64,000 nucleotides of DNA from Acanthochromis polyacanthus (GCF_021347895.1 NC_067122.1:12575983-12639982); one strand, 5' to 3'. Shown: positions 39,690 to 48,850, counted from the first letter of the stretch. Numbers and translations are program-made. Notes: generated from the sequence alone by a model not told the origin.

Positions 39690-39806
39690 TGACTGAGAGT
39701 GTATGTTGGCCTCTGAATTGCATCTGGACCAGAGTCTGATCATACATGTAAAATTTCAGCCTGACTGGAGGATGTTCAGAGCAGTTATAAAGCATTTCCT
39801 GTCTAT

Positions 39807-39822
39807 CCACCAAGTGGCGCTG
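39807..39822 (+). promoter_or_regulatory. CTCF-like core motif
   Basis: CCACCAAGTGGCGCTG is the equivalent position in the second module of copy A, with one change in the core. A third, weaker version, CCAACAGGTGGCGCGA, is at 39940-39955. Confidence 0.4.
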
Positions 39823-40541
39823 CGACTGAGAGTGTATTTCAAACAGTGGATGTGATGAGGGTTGGACTCTGATCAGTCATGTAAAGTTTAAGGCTGATTG
39901 GAACATGTACAGGCTACTTAGAAAGCATTTCCTGTCCATCCAACAGGTGGCGCGACGACTGAAAGGGTATATTTGGCCGATGGAATTGATCAGGATTGCA
40001 GTGTGATTACACATGTAAAGTTTGAGGCAGATTGGTGCATTCAGAGGATAGTTATACAGCAGCTGTTGTTTCATGGTGAAGCATCAAATCTCTGATGGTC
40101 GCCATGGCCACACCATTTGGCTTCTGGTTGAACTTGTGATAACTTTTCATCACCAAGTCCTGCTGTGTGGACTGACAAAATTTCAGGTCTCCTGGAATTA
40201 TCCCCCAGGAGGTATTCACTCTCAAAAATGAGAAAAATCATCAAAAATCTCACAATTAATCCAAGATGGCGTACTTCCTGTTGGATTTAGGGCATGGCTC
40301 CAAGAGGCTTTTTTGTGCGTCCTGATGTGCTCTATAGGCCTCCCAAATTTTATGGATGCAGTTGAAACGTGCTGGGGGGCTGTTTTTTTAAAAAGTCTGC
40401 AGGGGGCGCTATAGCATGTGCAGTGCCGAGATGCATAAGGTGTCGTTCCTTGGGTCGATGGTGATGTGTGTGGTAATTTTAATGAGCGTTGGAGTATTCC
40501 TAACCTGTCAAACAGCACTTTTTTTTGCATGGCAATATGTG

Positions 40542-40555
40542 GTTGCTACGGCAAC
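40542..40555. promoter_or_regulatory. RFX X-box-like palindrome in copy A
   Basis: GTTGCTACGGCAAC is a near-palindrome that fits the RFX X-box (GTNRCC, spacer, RGYAAC) except for one base. The matching place in copy B (47841-47854) reads GTTGATACGGCAAC. Confidence 0.4.
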
Positions 40556-41600
40556 AGTGTTGCATGAAATGTCTCAGCCTTCACAGTGTGGGATTGTCAA
40601 GAGGTGGAGACTCGGCTGACCAATTTCCAGCATGATATCACTAAGTTTTGGGCCATTGTACCTGAAAATATAATGCCTTAAACTTACTGTTACCAACAGG
40701 TGGTGCTATGACTTTTTCAGAATTTATGAGTGTGGATGTGTTCAGATTGGACCTAGTGTCCATCATGTGAAGTTTGGGGCAGATAGGATCTTGTTCAGCT
40801 GAGATATGAATCGTTACATTTTCATGGCGAAACATCGAAATTCGTTTGGCCGCCACAGACACATCCTTTGATGACAAATCACCATTTTCACTGGGATGCA
40901 TCATCAATGTGTTCAGCCTGTTGTCACCGCATTTGAGGTGAATATGATCAACTGGGTAAGAATAGGGCATGAAAGTGCAAACAATGTCTATTTCCTTAAA
41001 CGACAAGGTGGCACTATGACTGTTAATGAACATCCCCATGTGGATGACATCAGGACAGGACTGTGATCATACATGTAAAGTTTCAGGCAGATTGGAGAAT
41101 ACTGAGAAGAATGAGACACCACTTCCTTTTTCGTGGCAAAGGTTCAGTGTTTTGAGTGGCCACCATGGCCACACCTTTTGGCTTCTGGCCGAGTTTTTGA
41201 TAACTTTTCATCAGTTCTCTCAGACTTACCCCCTAGGAGCTATAAATTTTGAAAAATTTACAGCAAATTCAAGATGGCCGACTTCCTGTTGGGTTTAGGG
41301 CGTGACTGTGATTGACTTTTTGGTGTGTCCTGATGTGGTGCATATGCGCACCAAATATTGTACCTGTAAATGAAACATTGTGGCAGTTGGCCTAATGACC
41401 ACTTTTTCAATTTTGCAGGTGGCGCTATAGAGCCATTTTGCCACACGCATGTGCAACTCCCAAAAAATATCAAATTTTTCGCGAGTCCTGATGTGCATGT
41501 CAAATTTCACGCGATTTGGGCTATGATGAGGCCGCCAAAAAGCCAATTCATTTGCCGGGAGGAAAAAAAAATAAGAAGAATAAACCCGAGGGTTTCAATA

Positions 41601-44600
41601 GTGGCTGTCTCACACCCAGAAGGTTGTGGTTCGATTCCAAGTCTGTCGTACTCATGTGGAGGTGTGAGTGAGAGATATATGCATAGGGAGTATAGCTCAG
41701 TGGGTAGAGTGGCTGTCTGGCAGCCAGGAGGCTGGGGATCAATTACAGGTGTGAGTGAGTGAGGTATGCATAGGGAGTATAGCTCAGTGGGTAGAGAGGA
41801 GGTCTGGCACCCAGGAGGCTGGGGTTTAATTCCAGGTGTGAGTGAGTAAAGCATGCACAGGGAGCATAGCTGAGTGAGGTATACCCAGGGAGTATAGCTC
41901 AGTGGGTAGAGTGGAGGTCTGGCACCCTGGAGGCTGGGGTTAGATTCCAGGTGTGAGTGAGGCATGCATAGGGAGTATAGCTGAGTGAGTGAGTGAGTGA
42001 GTGAGGTATGCATAGGGAATATAGCTCAGTGGGGAGAGAGGATATCTGGCACCCAGGAGACTGACGTTCGATTCCAGGTGTGAGTGGGGCATGCATAGGG
42101 AGCATAGCTGAGTGAGTAAGTGAGGCATGCATAGGGAGTATAGCTGAATAAAGAAGGTATGCAAAGGGAGTAAAGCTCAGTGGGTAGAGGAGAGGTCTGG
42201 CATGCAGGAGGCTGAGGTTCAATTCCAGGTGTGAGTGAAAGAGGCATGTATACCTGAGTGAGTGAGTGAGATATGCATAGGGAGTACAGCTCTGTGGGTA
42301 GAGTGGAGGTCTGGCACCCAGGAAGCTGGGGTTTGATTCCGTGAGTGAGGCATGCATACGGAGTGTGACTGAGTGGAGTATGCATAGGGAGAATAGCTCA
42401 GTGGGAAGACAGGAGGTCTGGCACGCAGGTGGCTGGGGTTCGATTCCAGGTGTGAGTGAGTGAGGTATGCCTTGGGAGTATAGCTCAGTGTGCAGAGTGG
42501 AGGTCTGGCACCCAGGAGGCTGAGGTTCGATTCCAGGTGTGAGTGAGGCATCCATAGGAAGTATAGCTGAGTGAGTGAGGTACGCATAGGCAGAGGGAGT
42601 ATAGCTCAGTGGGTAGAGAGGATGTCCAGCATGAAGGTGGCTGGGGTTCGATTCCAGGTGTTAGTGAGTGAGGCATGCACAGGGAGTATAGCTGACTGAG
42701 TGAGGTATGCATAGGGAGTATAGCTCGGTGGGTAGAGAGGAGGTCTGGCAAGCAGGTGGCTGGGATTCGGTTACAGGTGTGTGTGTGAGTGAGGTATGCA
42801 TAGGGAGTATAGCTCAGTGGGTAGAGTGGAGGTCTGGCACCCAGGAGGCTGAGGTTCGATTCCAGGTGTGAGTGAGGCATCCATAGGAAGTATAGCTGAG
42901 TGAGTGAGGTACGCATAGGCATAGAGAGTGTAGCTCAGTGGGTAGAGAGGAGGTCTGGCACGCAGGTGGCTGGGGTTCGATTCCAGGTGTGAGTGAGTGA
43001 GGCATGCATAGGGAGTACAGCTGAGTGAGGTATGCATACGGAGTATTGCTCAGTGGGGAGAGTGGAGGTCTGGCATGCAGGAGGCTGAGGTTCAATTCCA
43101 GGTGTGAGTGAGGCATGCATAGGTAGTACAGCTGAGTGAGTGAGTGAGGCATACATAGGGAGTATATTGTGTGAGGCATCCATAGGGAGTATAGCTCAGT
43201 GGGTTGAGAGAAGATCTGGCACCCAGGAGGCTGAGGTTGGATTCCAGGTGTGAGTGAGGCATCCATATGGAGTATAGCTGAGTGAGTGAGGAATGCATAG
43301 GCATAGGGAGTACAGCTCAGTGGGTCGAGAGGAGGTCTGGCACGCAGGTGGCTGGGGTTCGATTCCAGGTGTGAGTGAGGCATGCAAAGGGAGTATAGCT
43401 GATTGAGTGAGTGAGGTATGCATAGGGAGTATAGCTGAGTGAGATATGCATAGGGAGTATTGCTATATTGCTAGTATCTGGCACGCAGATGGCTGGGGTT
43501 CGATTCCAGGTGTGAGTGAGTGAGGCATGCATAGGGAGTATAGTTGAGTGAGGTATGCATAGGGAGTATAGCTCAGTGGGTAGAAAGGAGATCTGGCACC
43601 CAGGAGGCTGAGGTTCGATTCCAGGTGTGAGTGAGGCATGCATCGGGAGTATAGCTGAGTGAGTGAGGTATGCATAGGCATAGGGAGTATAGCTCAGTGG
43701 GTAGAGAGGAGAGCTAGCACCCAGGAGGCTGGGGTTCGATTCCAGGTGTGAGTGAGTGAGGCATGCATCGGGAGTATAGCTGAGTGAGTGAGTGAGGTAT
43801 GCACAGGGAGTATAGCTCAGTGGGTAGAGAGGAGATCTGGCACCCAGCAGGCTGAGGTTCGATTCCAGGTGTGAGTGAGGCATCCATAGGAAGTATAGCC
43901 GAGTGAGTGAGGTATGCATAGGCATAGGGAGTATAGCTCAGTGGGTAGAGAGGAGGTCTGGCACCCAGCAGGCTGAGGTTCGATTCCAGGTGTGAGTGAG
44001 GAGTGAGGCATGCATAGGGAGTATAGCTGAGTGAGTGAGGTATGCATAGGCATAGGGAGTATAGCTCAGTGGGTAGAGTGGAGAGCTGGCACCCAGGAGG
44101 CTGGGCTTCGATTCCAGGTGTGAGTGAGTGAGGCATGCATCGGGAGTATAGCTGAGTGAGTGAGTGAGGTATGCACAGGGAGTATAGCTCAGTGGGTAGA
44201 GAGGAGATCTCTCACCCAGGAGGCTGGGGTTCGATTCCAGGTGTGAGTGAGTGAGGCATGCATCGGGAGTATAGCCGAGTGAGTGAGTGTGTGAGGTATG
44301 CACAGGGAGTATAGCTCAGTGGGCTGAGAGGAGATCTGGAACCCAGGAGGCTGAGGTTCGATTCCAGGTGTGAGTGAGGAATCCATGGGGAGTATAGCTG
44401 AGTGAGGGAGGTATGCATAGGGAGCATAGCTGTGTGAGTGAGGTATGCATAGGCATAGGGAGTATAGCTCAGTGGGGAGAGAGGAGAGCTGGCACCCAGG
44501 AGGCTGAGGTTCGATTCCAGGTGTGAGTGAGGCATCCATAGGGAGTATAGCCGAGTGAGTGAGTTATGCATAGGCATAGGGAGTATAGCTCAGTGGGCAG

Positions 44601-46069
44601 AGAGGAGGTCTGGCACCCAGCAGGCTGAGGTTCGATTCCAGGTGTGAGTGAGGAATCCATAGGGAGTACAGCTGAGTGAGGGAGGTATGCATAGGGAGCA
44701 TAGCTGAGTGAGTGAGGTATGCATAGGGAGTATAGCTCAGTGGGTAGAGAGGAGAGCTGGCACCCAGGAGGCTGAGGTTCGATTCCAGGTGTGAGTGAGG
44801 AATCCATAGGGAGTATAGCTGAGTGAGGGAGGTATGCATAGGCATCGGGAGTATAGCTCAGTAGGGAGAGTAGTGGTCTGGCATGCAGGAAGCTGAGGTT
44901 CGATTCCAGGTGTGAGTGAGGCATGCAGAGGGATTATCGCTGATTGAGTGAGGTATGCATAGGCATAGGGAGTATAGCTCAGTGGGTAGAGAGGAGAGCT
45001 GGCACCCAGGAGGCTGGGGTTCGATTCCAGGTGTGAGTGAGTGAGGCATGCATCGGGAGTATAGCTGAGTGAGTGAGTGAGGTATGCACAGGGAGTATAG
45101 CTCAGTGGGCAGAGAGGAGATCTGGCACCCAGCAGGCTGAGGTTGGATTCCAGGTGTGAGTGAGGTATTCATGGGGAGTATCGCTGAGTGAGGTATGCAA
45201 AGGGAGTATAGCTCAGTTGGTAGAGAGGAGGTCTGGCACGCAGGTGGCTGGGGTTCGATTACAGGTGTGAGTGAGTGAGGCATGCATAGGGAGTATAGCT
45301 AAGGGAGGGAGGTATGCATACGGAGTATAGCGCAGTGGGAAGAGAGGAGGTCTGGCATCCAGGAGGCTGGGGTTCTATTCCAGGTGTGAGTGAGTGAGGC
45401 ATACATCGGGAGTATAGCTGATTGATTGAGTGAGTGAGGTATGCATAGGGAGTATAGCTGAGTGAGATATGCATAGGGAGTATTGTTCAGTGGGTAAAGA
45501 GGAGATCTGGCACGCAGGTGGCTGGGGTTCGATTCCAGGTGTGAGTGAGGCATGCATAGGGAGTATAGCTGATTGAGTGAGTGAGGTATGCATAGGGAGT
45601 ATAGCTGAGTGAGATATGCATAGGGAGTATTGCTCAGTGGGTAGAGAGGAGATCTGGCACGCAGGTGGCTGGGGTTCGATTCCAGGAGTGAGTGAGGCAT
45701 GCATAGGGAGTATAGCTGAGTGAGTGAGTCAGTGAGGTATGCATAGGGAGTATAGCTCAGTGGGTAGAGTAGAGGTCTGGCACTCAGGAGGCTGAGGTTC
45801 AATTCCAGGTGTGAGTGAGGCATGCACAGGGAGTATAGCTGAGTGAGTGAGTGAGTTAGGTATGCATAGGGAGTATAGTGGGTAGAGAGGAGGTCTGGTA
45901 CGCAGATGGCTGGGGTTGGATTCCAGGTGTGAGTGAGTGAGGTATGCATAGGGAGTATAGCTGAGTGAGTGAGTAAGGCATGCATAGGGAGTATAGCTCA
46001 GTGGGTAGCATGGCTGGCTGGCACCCAGGTGGCTGGGGTTCGATTCTAGGTGTGAGTGAGTGAGTGAGA
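41601..46069 (+). repeat. tandem array of tRNA-like modules with Pol III box A and box B
   Basis: About 36 modules (hand count of the GGTTCGATTCC-type box B) at a mean spacing near 121 bp. The main module is GGGAGTATAGCTCAGTGGG, TAGAGAGGAGGTCTGGCACC, CAGGAGGCTGGGGTTCGATT, CCAGGTGTGAGTGAG. TAGCTCAGTGGGTAGAG is a canonical tRNA box A and GGTTCGATTCC a canonical box B, at tRNA-like spacing (about 40 bp). It alternates with a short spacer module, GGGAGTATAGCTGAGTGAG plus GTATGCATAGG, that keeps the 5' text but lacks box B. Acceptor, anticodon and T stems mostly do not pair, so these are tRNA-derived, SINE-head-like units rather than tRNA genes. The first full unit (from 41686) is the least rearranged. 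Older, more divergent tRNA-like text lies at 41601-41640. The long proline/serine frames on the minus strand are by-products. Confidence 0.9.
41686..41760 (+). other. first full tRNA-like unit with an intact anticodon-type arm
   Basis: Box A is at 41693-41709. TGGCT (41710-41714) pairs perfectly with AGCCA (41722-41726) around a 7-base loop with T in second position, as in a tRNA anticodon arm. Box B is degraded (GGATCAATTAC). Later units have GGAGGTCTGGCACCC in place of the paired arm, so this edge unit may preserve the founder structure. Confidence 0.55.
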
Positions 46070-46360
46070 CATCCTGGGGGCTAAGGCCCCCTATCCTTAA
46101 AACCTAGTGATGTCTTTCCGTAGCTTTTGGTTCATGGCAATGCATCAGAACTCTGATGGCAGTTGGCCTAATGACCACTTTTTCAAGTTTGCAGGTGGCG
46201 CTATAGAGCCATTTTGCCATGAGCATGCGCAACTCCCATTAAATATCAAAATTTTCACCAGTCCTGATGTGCATGTCAAATTTCACGCTTTTTGGGGTAT
46301 GATAAGGTCGCCAAAAAGGCAATTCATTTGCCAGGAGAAAAAAAATTAAAATGATCACAA
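46070..46360 (+). repeat. fragment C of the same unclassified repeat, between array and copy B
   Basis: CCTGGGGGCTAAGGCCCCCT, then TCCTTAAAACCTAGTGATG, also occurs inside copy B at about 47306-47345. The block GCAGGTGGCGCTATAGAGCC onward matches the 3' parts of copies A and B. A T4 run at 46125-46128 is the first possible Pol III terminator after the array. Confidence 0.75.
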
Positions 46361-46427
46361 TAATTAAAGCTGCAAGCAGCGATGGACGGGTCCTCGCATC
46401 CATGCTGGTCGGCTAATCCACGCATGT

Positions 46428-46443
46428 CCACCAGGTGGTGCTG
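46428..46443 (+). promoter_or_regulatory. CTCF-like core motif
   Basis: CCACCAGGTGGTGCTG in the first module of copy B corresponds to the site at 39674-39689, with GGCGC changed to GGTGC. Confidence 0.4.
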
Positions 46444-46560
46444 TGACTGAGAGTGAATGTCGGCCTCTGAATCGCATCTGGACCAGAGTCTGATCATACA
46501 TGTAAAATTTCAACCAGATTGGAGCATATTCAGAGCAGTTATAGAGCATTTCCTGTCCAC

Positions 46561-46576
46561 CCACCCGGTGGCGCTG
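46561..46576 (+). promoter_or_regulatory. CTCF-like core motif
   Basis: CCACCCGGTGGCGCTG in the second module of copy B has the same place and orientation as 39807-39822. A further related core, CCAACAGGTGGCGCCG, is at 47173-47188. Confidence 0.35.
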
Positions 46577-46677
46577 CGACCTAGACTGTACTTCAAACAG
46601 TGGATGTGATGAGGGTTGGACTCTGATCAGTCATGTAGAGTTTCAGGCTGATTAGAACATGTACAGGCTACTTATAA

Positions 46678-47014
46678 GGTAGTATCTACGGATACGGACC
46701 CGTATCCGTAGCCCACAGGCTACGGGTACGGCACTTTCCATTTGCCAGACAGATACGGACCCGTATGTGAGTCTCGCGAGTCAAGAAGCTGCTAACCACT
46801 GCAAACTGTTGAAAGGTAAGCAAAGGTTAAGGTTAGGGTTAGTGTTAGGGTCAGGTTTAGGGTCCGTACCTGTCGTACCGATGCTATGAGTCCGTACAGC
46901 TAGCGTCTACCGGGAGTCACGTGACCAGATCTCACGTATCTTATTGGCAAATGGCAAGTGCCGTGTCCGTAGTCCACAGGCTACGGGTACGGGTCCGTAC
47001 CTCTAGCAACAACC
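46678..47014. mobile_element. 337-bp TIR transposon (MITE), member 1, with 9-bp target-site duplication
   Basis: The left end GGTAGTATCTACGGATACGG and, on the other strand, the right end GGTTGTTGCTAGAGGTACGG open inverted repeats of about 70 bp, which extend to TTTGCCA/TGGCAAA. The exact 9-bp repeat TACTTATAA flanks it (46669-46677 and 47015-47023; 10 bp if the adjoining C is counted). The uninterrupted site GGCTACTTATAAAGCATT occurs elsewhere in copy B (near 47154), confirming the boundaries. A 9-10-bp duplication suggests a Mutator-like (MULE) or Merlin-type element. The core has GGTTAGGGTTAG-like text and no coding capacity. Confidence 0.85.
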
Positions 47015-47840
47015 TACTTATAAAGCATTTCCTGTCTATCAAACAGGTGGCGCCGTGACTGAGAGTGTATGTTGACCGATGGATGTGATCAGGATTGGAG
47101 TCTTATTACACATGTAAAATTTCAGGCTGTTTGGAACATATACAGGCTACTTATAAAGCATTTCCTGTCCATCCAACAGGTGGCGCCGCGACTGAGAGTG
47201 TATGTTGGCCTATGGATGTGATCAGGATTGGAGTCTGATTACACATGTAAAGTCTGAGGCAGACTGGAGCATGCAGAGGATAGTTATGCACATCCTGTGC
47301 ATCTCCTGGGGGCTAAGCCCCCCTGTCCTTAAAACCTAGTGATGCCTCTGGTCATACAGCAGCTGTTGTTTCATGGCGAAGCATTAAACCTCTGATGGTC
47401 ACCGCGGCCACACCATTTGGCTTTTGGTTAAACTTTTGATAACTTTTCATCACCAAGTCCTGCTGTGTGGACTGACAAAATTTCAGGTCTCCTGGAATTA
47501 TCCCCTAGGAGGTATTCACTCTCAAAAATGAGAAAAATCATCAAAAATCTCACAATTAATCCAAGATGGCCAACTTCCTGTTGAATTTAGGGCATGGCTC
47601 CAAGAAGCTTTTTTGTGTGTCCTGATATGCTCTATAAGCCTCCCAAATTTCATGGATGTAGGTGAAACGTGCTGGGGGGCTGTTTGTTAAAAATACTGTA
47701 GGGGGCGCTATAGCATGTGCAGTGCCGAGATGCATACAGTGTTGTTCTTTGGGTTGATGGTGATGTGTGTGGTAATTTTTGTGAGCGTTGGAGTATTCCT
47801 AACCTGTCAGAAAGGACTTTGTTTTTCATGGCGATATTTG

Positions 47841-47854
47841 GTTGATACGGCAAC
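47841..47854. promoter_or_regulatory. RFX X-box-like palindrome in copy B
   Basis: GTTGATACGGCAAC is the counterpart of the copy A site at 40542-40555. The right half-site GGCAAC is intact and the left half has one change. Confidence 0.3.
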
Positions 47855-48251
47855 AGTGTTACATGAAATGTCACAGCCTTCACAGTGTGGGATTGTCAAA
47901 AGTTGAAGACTCGGCTGACTAATTTCTGGCATGATATCACCAAGTTTGGGGCCATAGTACCTAAAAATATAATGCCTTAAACTTACTGTTACCAACAGGT
48001 GGTGCTATGACTTTTTCAGAATTTATGAGTGTTCATTTATGTGTTCAGACTGGACCTGGTGTCCAGCATGTGAAGTTTGAGGCAGATAGGATCTTGTTCA
48101 GCTGAGATATGAATAGTTAAATTTTCATGGCGAAACATCAAAAACCGCCACAGACACACCCTTTGTGTCATGCATCCCATTTTCACTGGGATGCATCATC
48201 AACATGTTCAGCCTGTTGTCACCACATTTGAGGTGAATATGATCAACTTTG

Positions 48252-48537
48252 AGGGGACGTTGCACGTCCCCAGAGCTAGTATACGCCACCAGGGGGCGGC
48301 ACGCCCAGGCGCCCGCTCCTGCCTCCTGCCCGTTGGGCATAGCACCTGACCCCGACTTCCTGCCCTGTAGGTGGTGGGCCCACTGGGCGGTGGCCCTGTG
48401 TTACTTTTTCGGGCTATGCCCGAGCAAGCCCCACGGGACCCCAAGGCTCAGCCACCAAACGCTCCTGTGCGAGCTCCCCCCCCAGGTCTGGCTCCAGGGG
48501 AAGGCCCCGGTTTCCCTATCCCGGGCGAGGTAGCGGC
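48252..48537 (+). repeat. GC-rich block replacing part of copy B
   Basis: This block is very GC-rich against AT-rich surroundings. It includes TTTTTCGGGCTATGCCCGAG, CAAGCCCCACGGGACCCC and CCCTATCCCGGGCGAGG. I have the impression of similar text in fish non-LTR retrotransposon 5' regions but cannot name the family. It carries a near-perfect CTCF-like core, CCACCAGGGGGCGGC, at 48286-48300. The frames of 89-94 codons here are compositional. Confidence 0.55.
48286..48301 (+). promoter_or_regulatory. strong CTCF-like core motif
   Basis: CCACCAGGGGGCGGCA is the closest fit in the window to the vertebrate CTCF core. It sits in the GC-rich block and shares orientation with the other sites of the complex. 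Confidence 0.5.
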
Positions 48538-48776
48538 TTTGCCATTTCTCGTTTTTCAATTTTGCAGGTGGCGCTATAGAGCCATTTTGCCACGCGCATG
48601 TGCAACTCCCATAAATTATAAAAATTTTTGCCAGTCCTGATGTGCACGCCAAATTTCACGCGTTTTGGAGTATGATAAGGCCACCAAAAAGCCAATTCAT
48701 TTGCCGGGAGAAAAATAAATAAATAAATAATAATAATAATAATAATAATAAACCCTGGGGTTTCAATAGGGTCCTA

Positions 48777-48791
48777 GGCACCACTGGTGCC
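48777..48791. other. perfect short hairpin at the 3' end of copy B
   Basis: GGCACCACTGGTGCC is a perfect 7-bp inverted repeat around one base. It is followed by further GGTGCC and GGCACC copies to about 48840. The terminal zone can fold extensively, which may matter for how the repeat family moves or is processed. Confidence 0.7.
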
Positions 48792-48850
48792 TTGGACAGT
48801 CGGTGCCCTTGCACCACCTGTCCTCGGCACCCTCGGTGCTCGGACCCTAA

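Larger units (their letters stand above)
39607..41600 (+). repeat. unclassified fish interspersed repeat, copy A (about 2 kb), interrupted at its 3' end
   Basis: It begins AAAGCTGCAAGCAGCGATGG and ends at GGGTTTCAATAG. The same order of text recurs at 46361-48850. The 5' third is made of roughly 115-140-bp modules, each with a GGTGGCGC core followed by GACTGAGAGTGTAT and ACATGTAAA.TTT. Later parts carry GGCGCTATAG blocks and AAGATGGC.ACTTCCTGTTG. No reading frame or transposase is visible. I recognise it as a widespread fish repeat but cannot assign a class. The last roughly 90 bp present in copy B (GGTCCTAGGCACC onward) are missing because the tRNA-like array starts there. Confidence 0.8.
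46361..48850 (+). repeat. unclassified fish interspersed repeat, copy B, with nested insertions
   Basis: It starts AATTAAAGCTGCAAGCAGCG and follows copy A module by module. Its 5' part is split by a 337-bp TIR element (46678-47014). Relative to copy A it also has about 70 extra bases around GGGGGCTAAGCCCCCC (47290-47360), and a GC-rich block replaces about 450 bp of copy A text at 48252-48537. Its 3' end is complete: GGGTTTCAATAGGGTCCTAG, a GGCACC/GGTGCC hairpin zone and TCGGTGCTCGGACCCTAAA. No protein frame is credible. Confidence 0.8.

Noticed and set aside
41507..45985. Many overlapping minus-strand frames of 70-228 codons, rich in proline, serine and tyrosine
   Set aside because: They are translations of the tandem tRNA-like array. 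The same text appears in several frames and the low stop density comes from unit composition. There is no sign of codon-level constraint.
41601..46069. Functional tRNA gene cluster
   Set aside because: Box A and box B are good, but acceptor, anticodon and T stems do not pair in most units, there is no plausible anticodon arm beyond the edge unit, and no T4 terminators follow the units.
41601..46069. CRISPR array
   Set aside because: The units are long, have no unique spacers of constant length, and lie in vertebrate repeat DNA without cas genes.
46823..46862. Interstitial telomere in the short TIR element
   Set aside because: GGTTAGGGTTAGTGTTAGGG is a short degenerate run inside the MITE core, not a true telomeric array.
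48249..48640. Proline/glycine-rich frames of 89-94 codons
   Set aside because: They are by-products of the GC-rich block inside repeat copy B and continue into repeat text.
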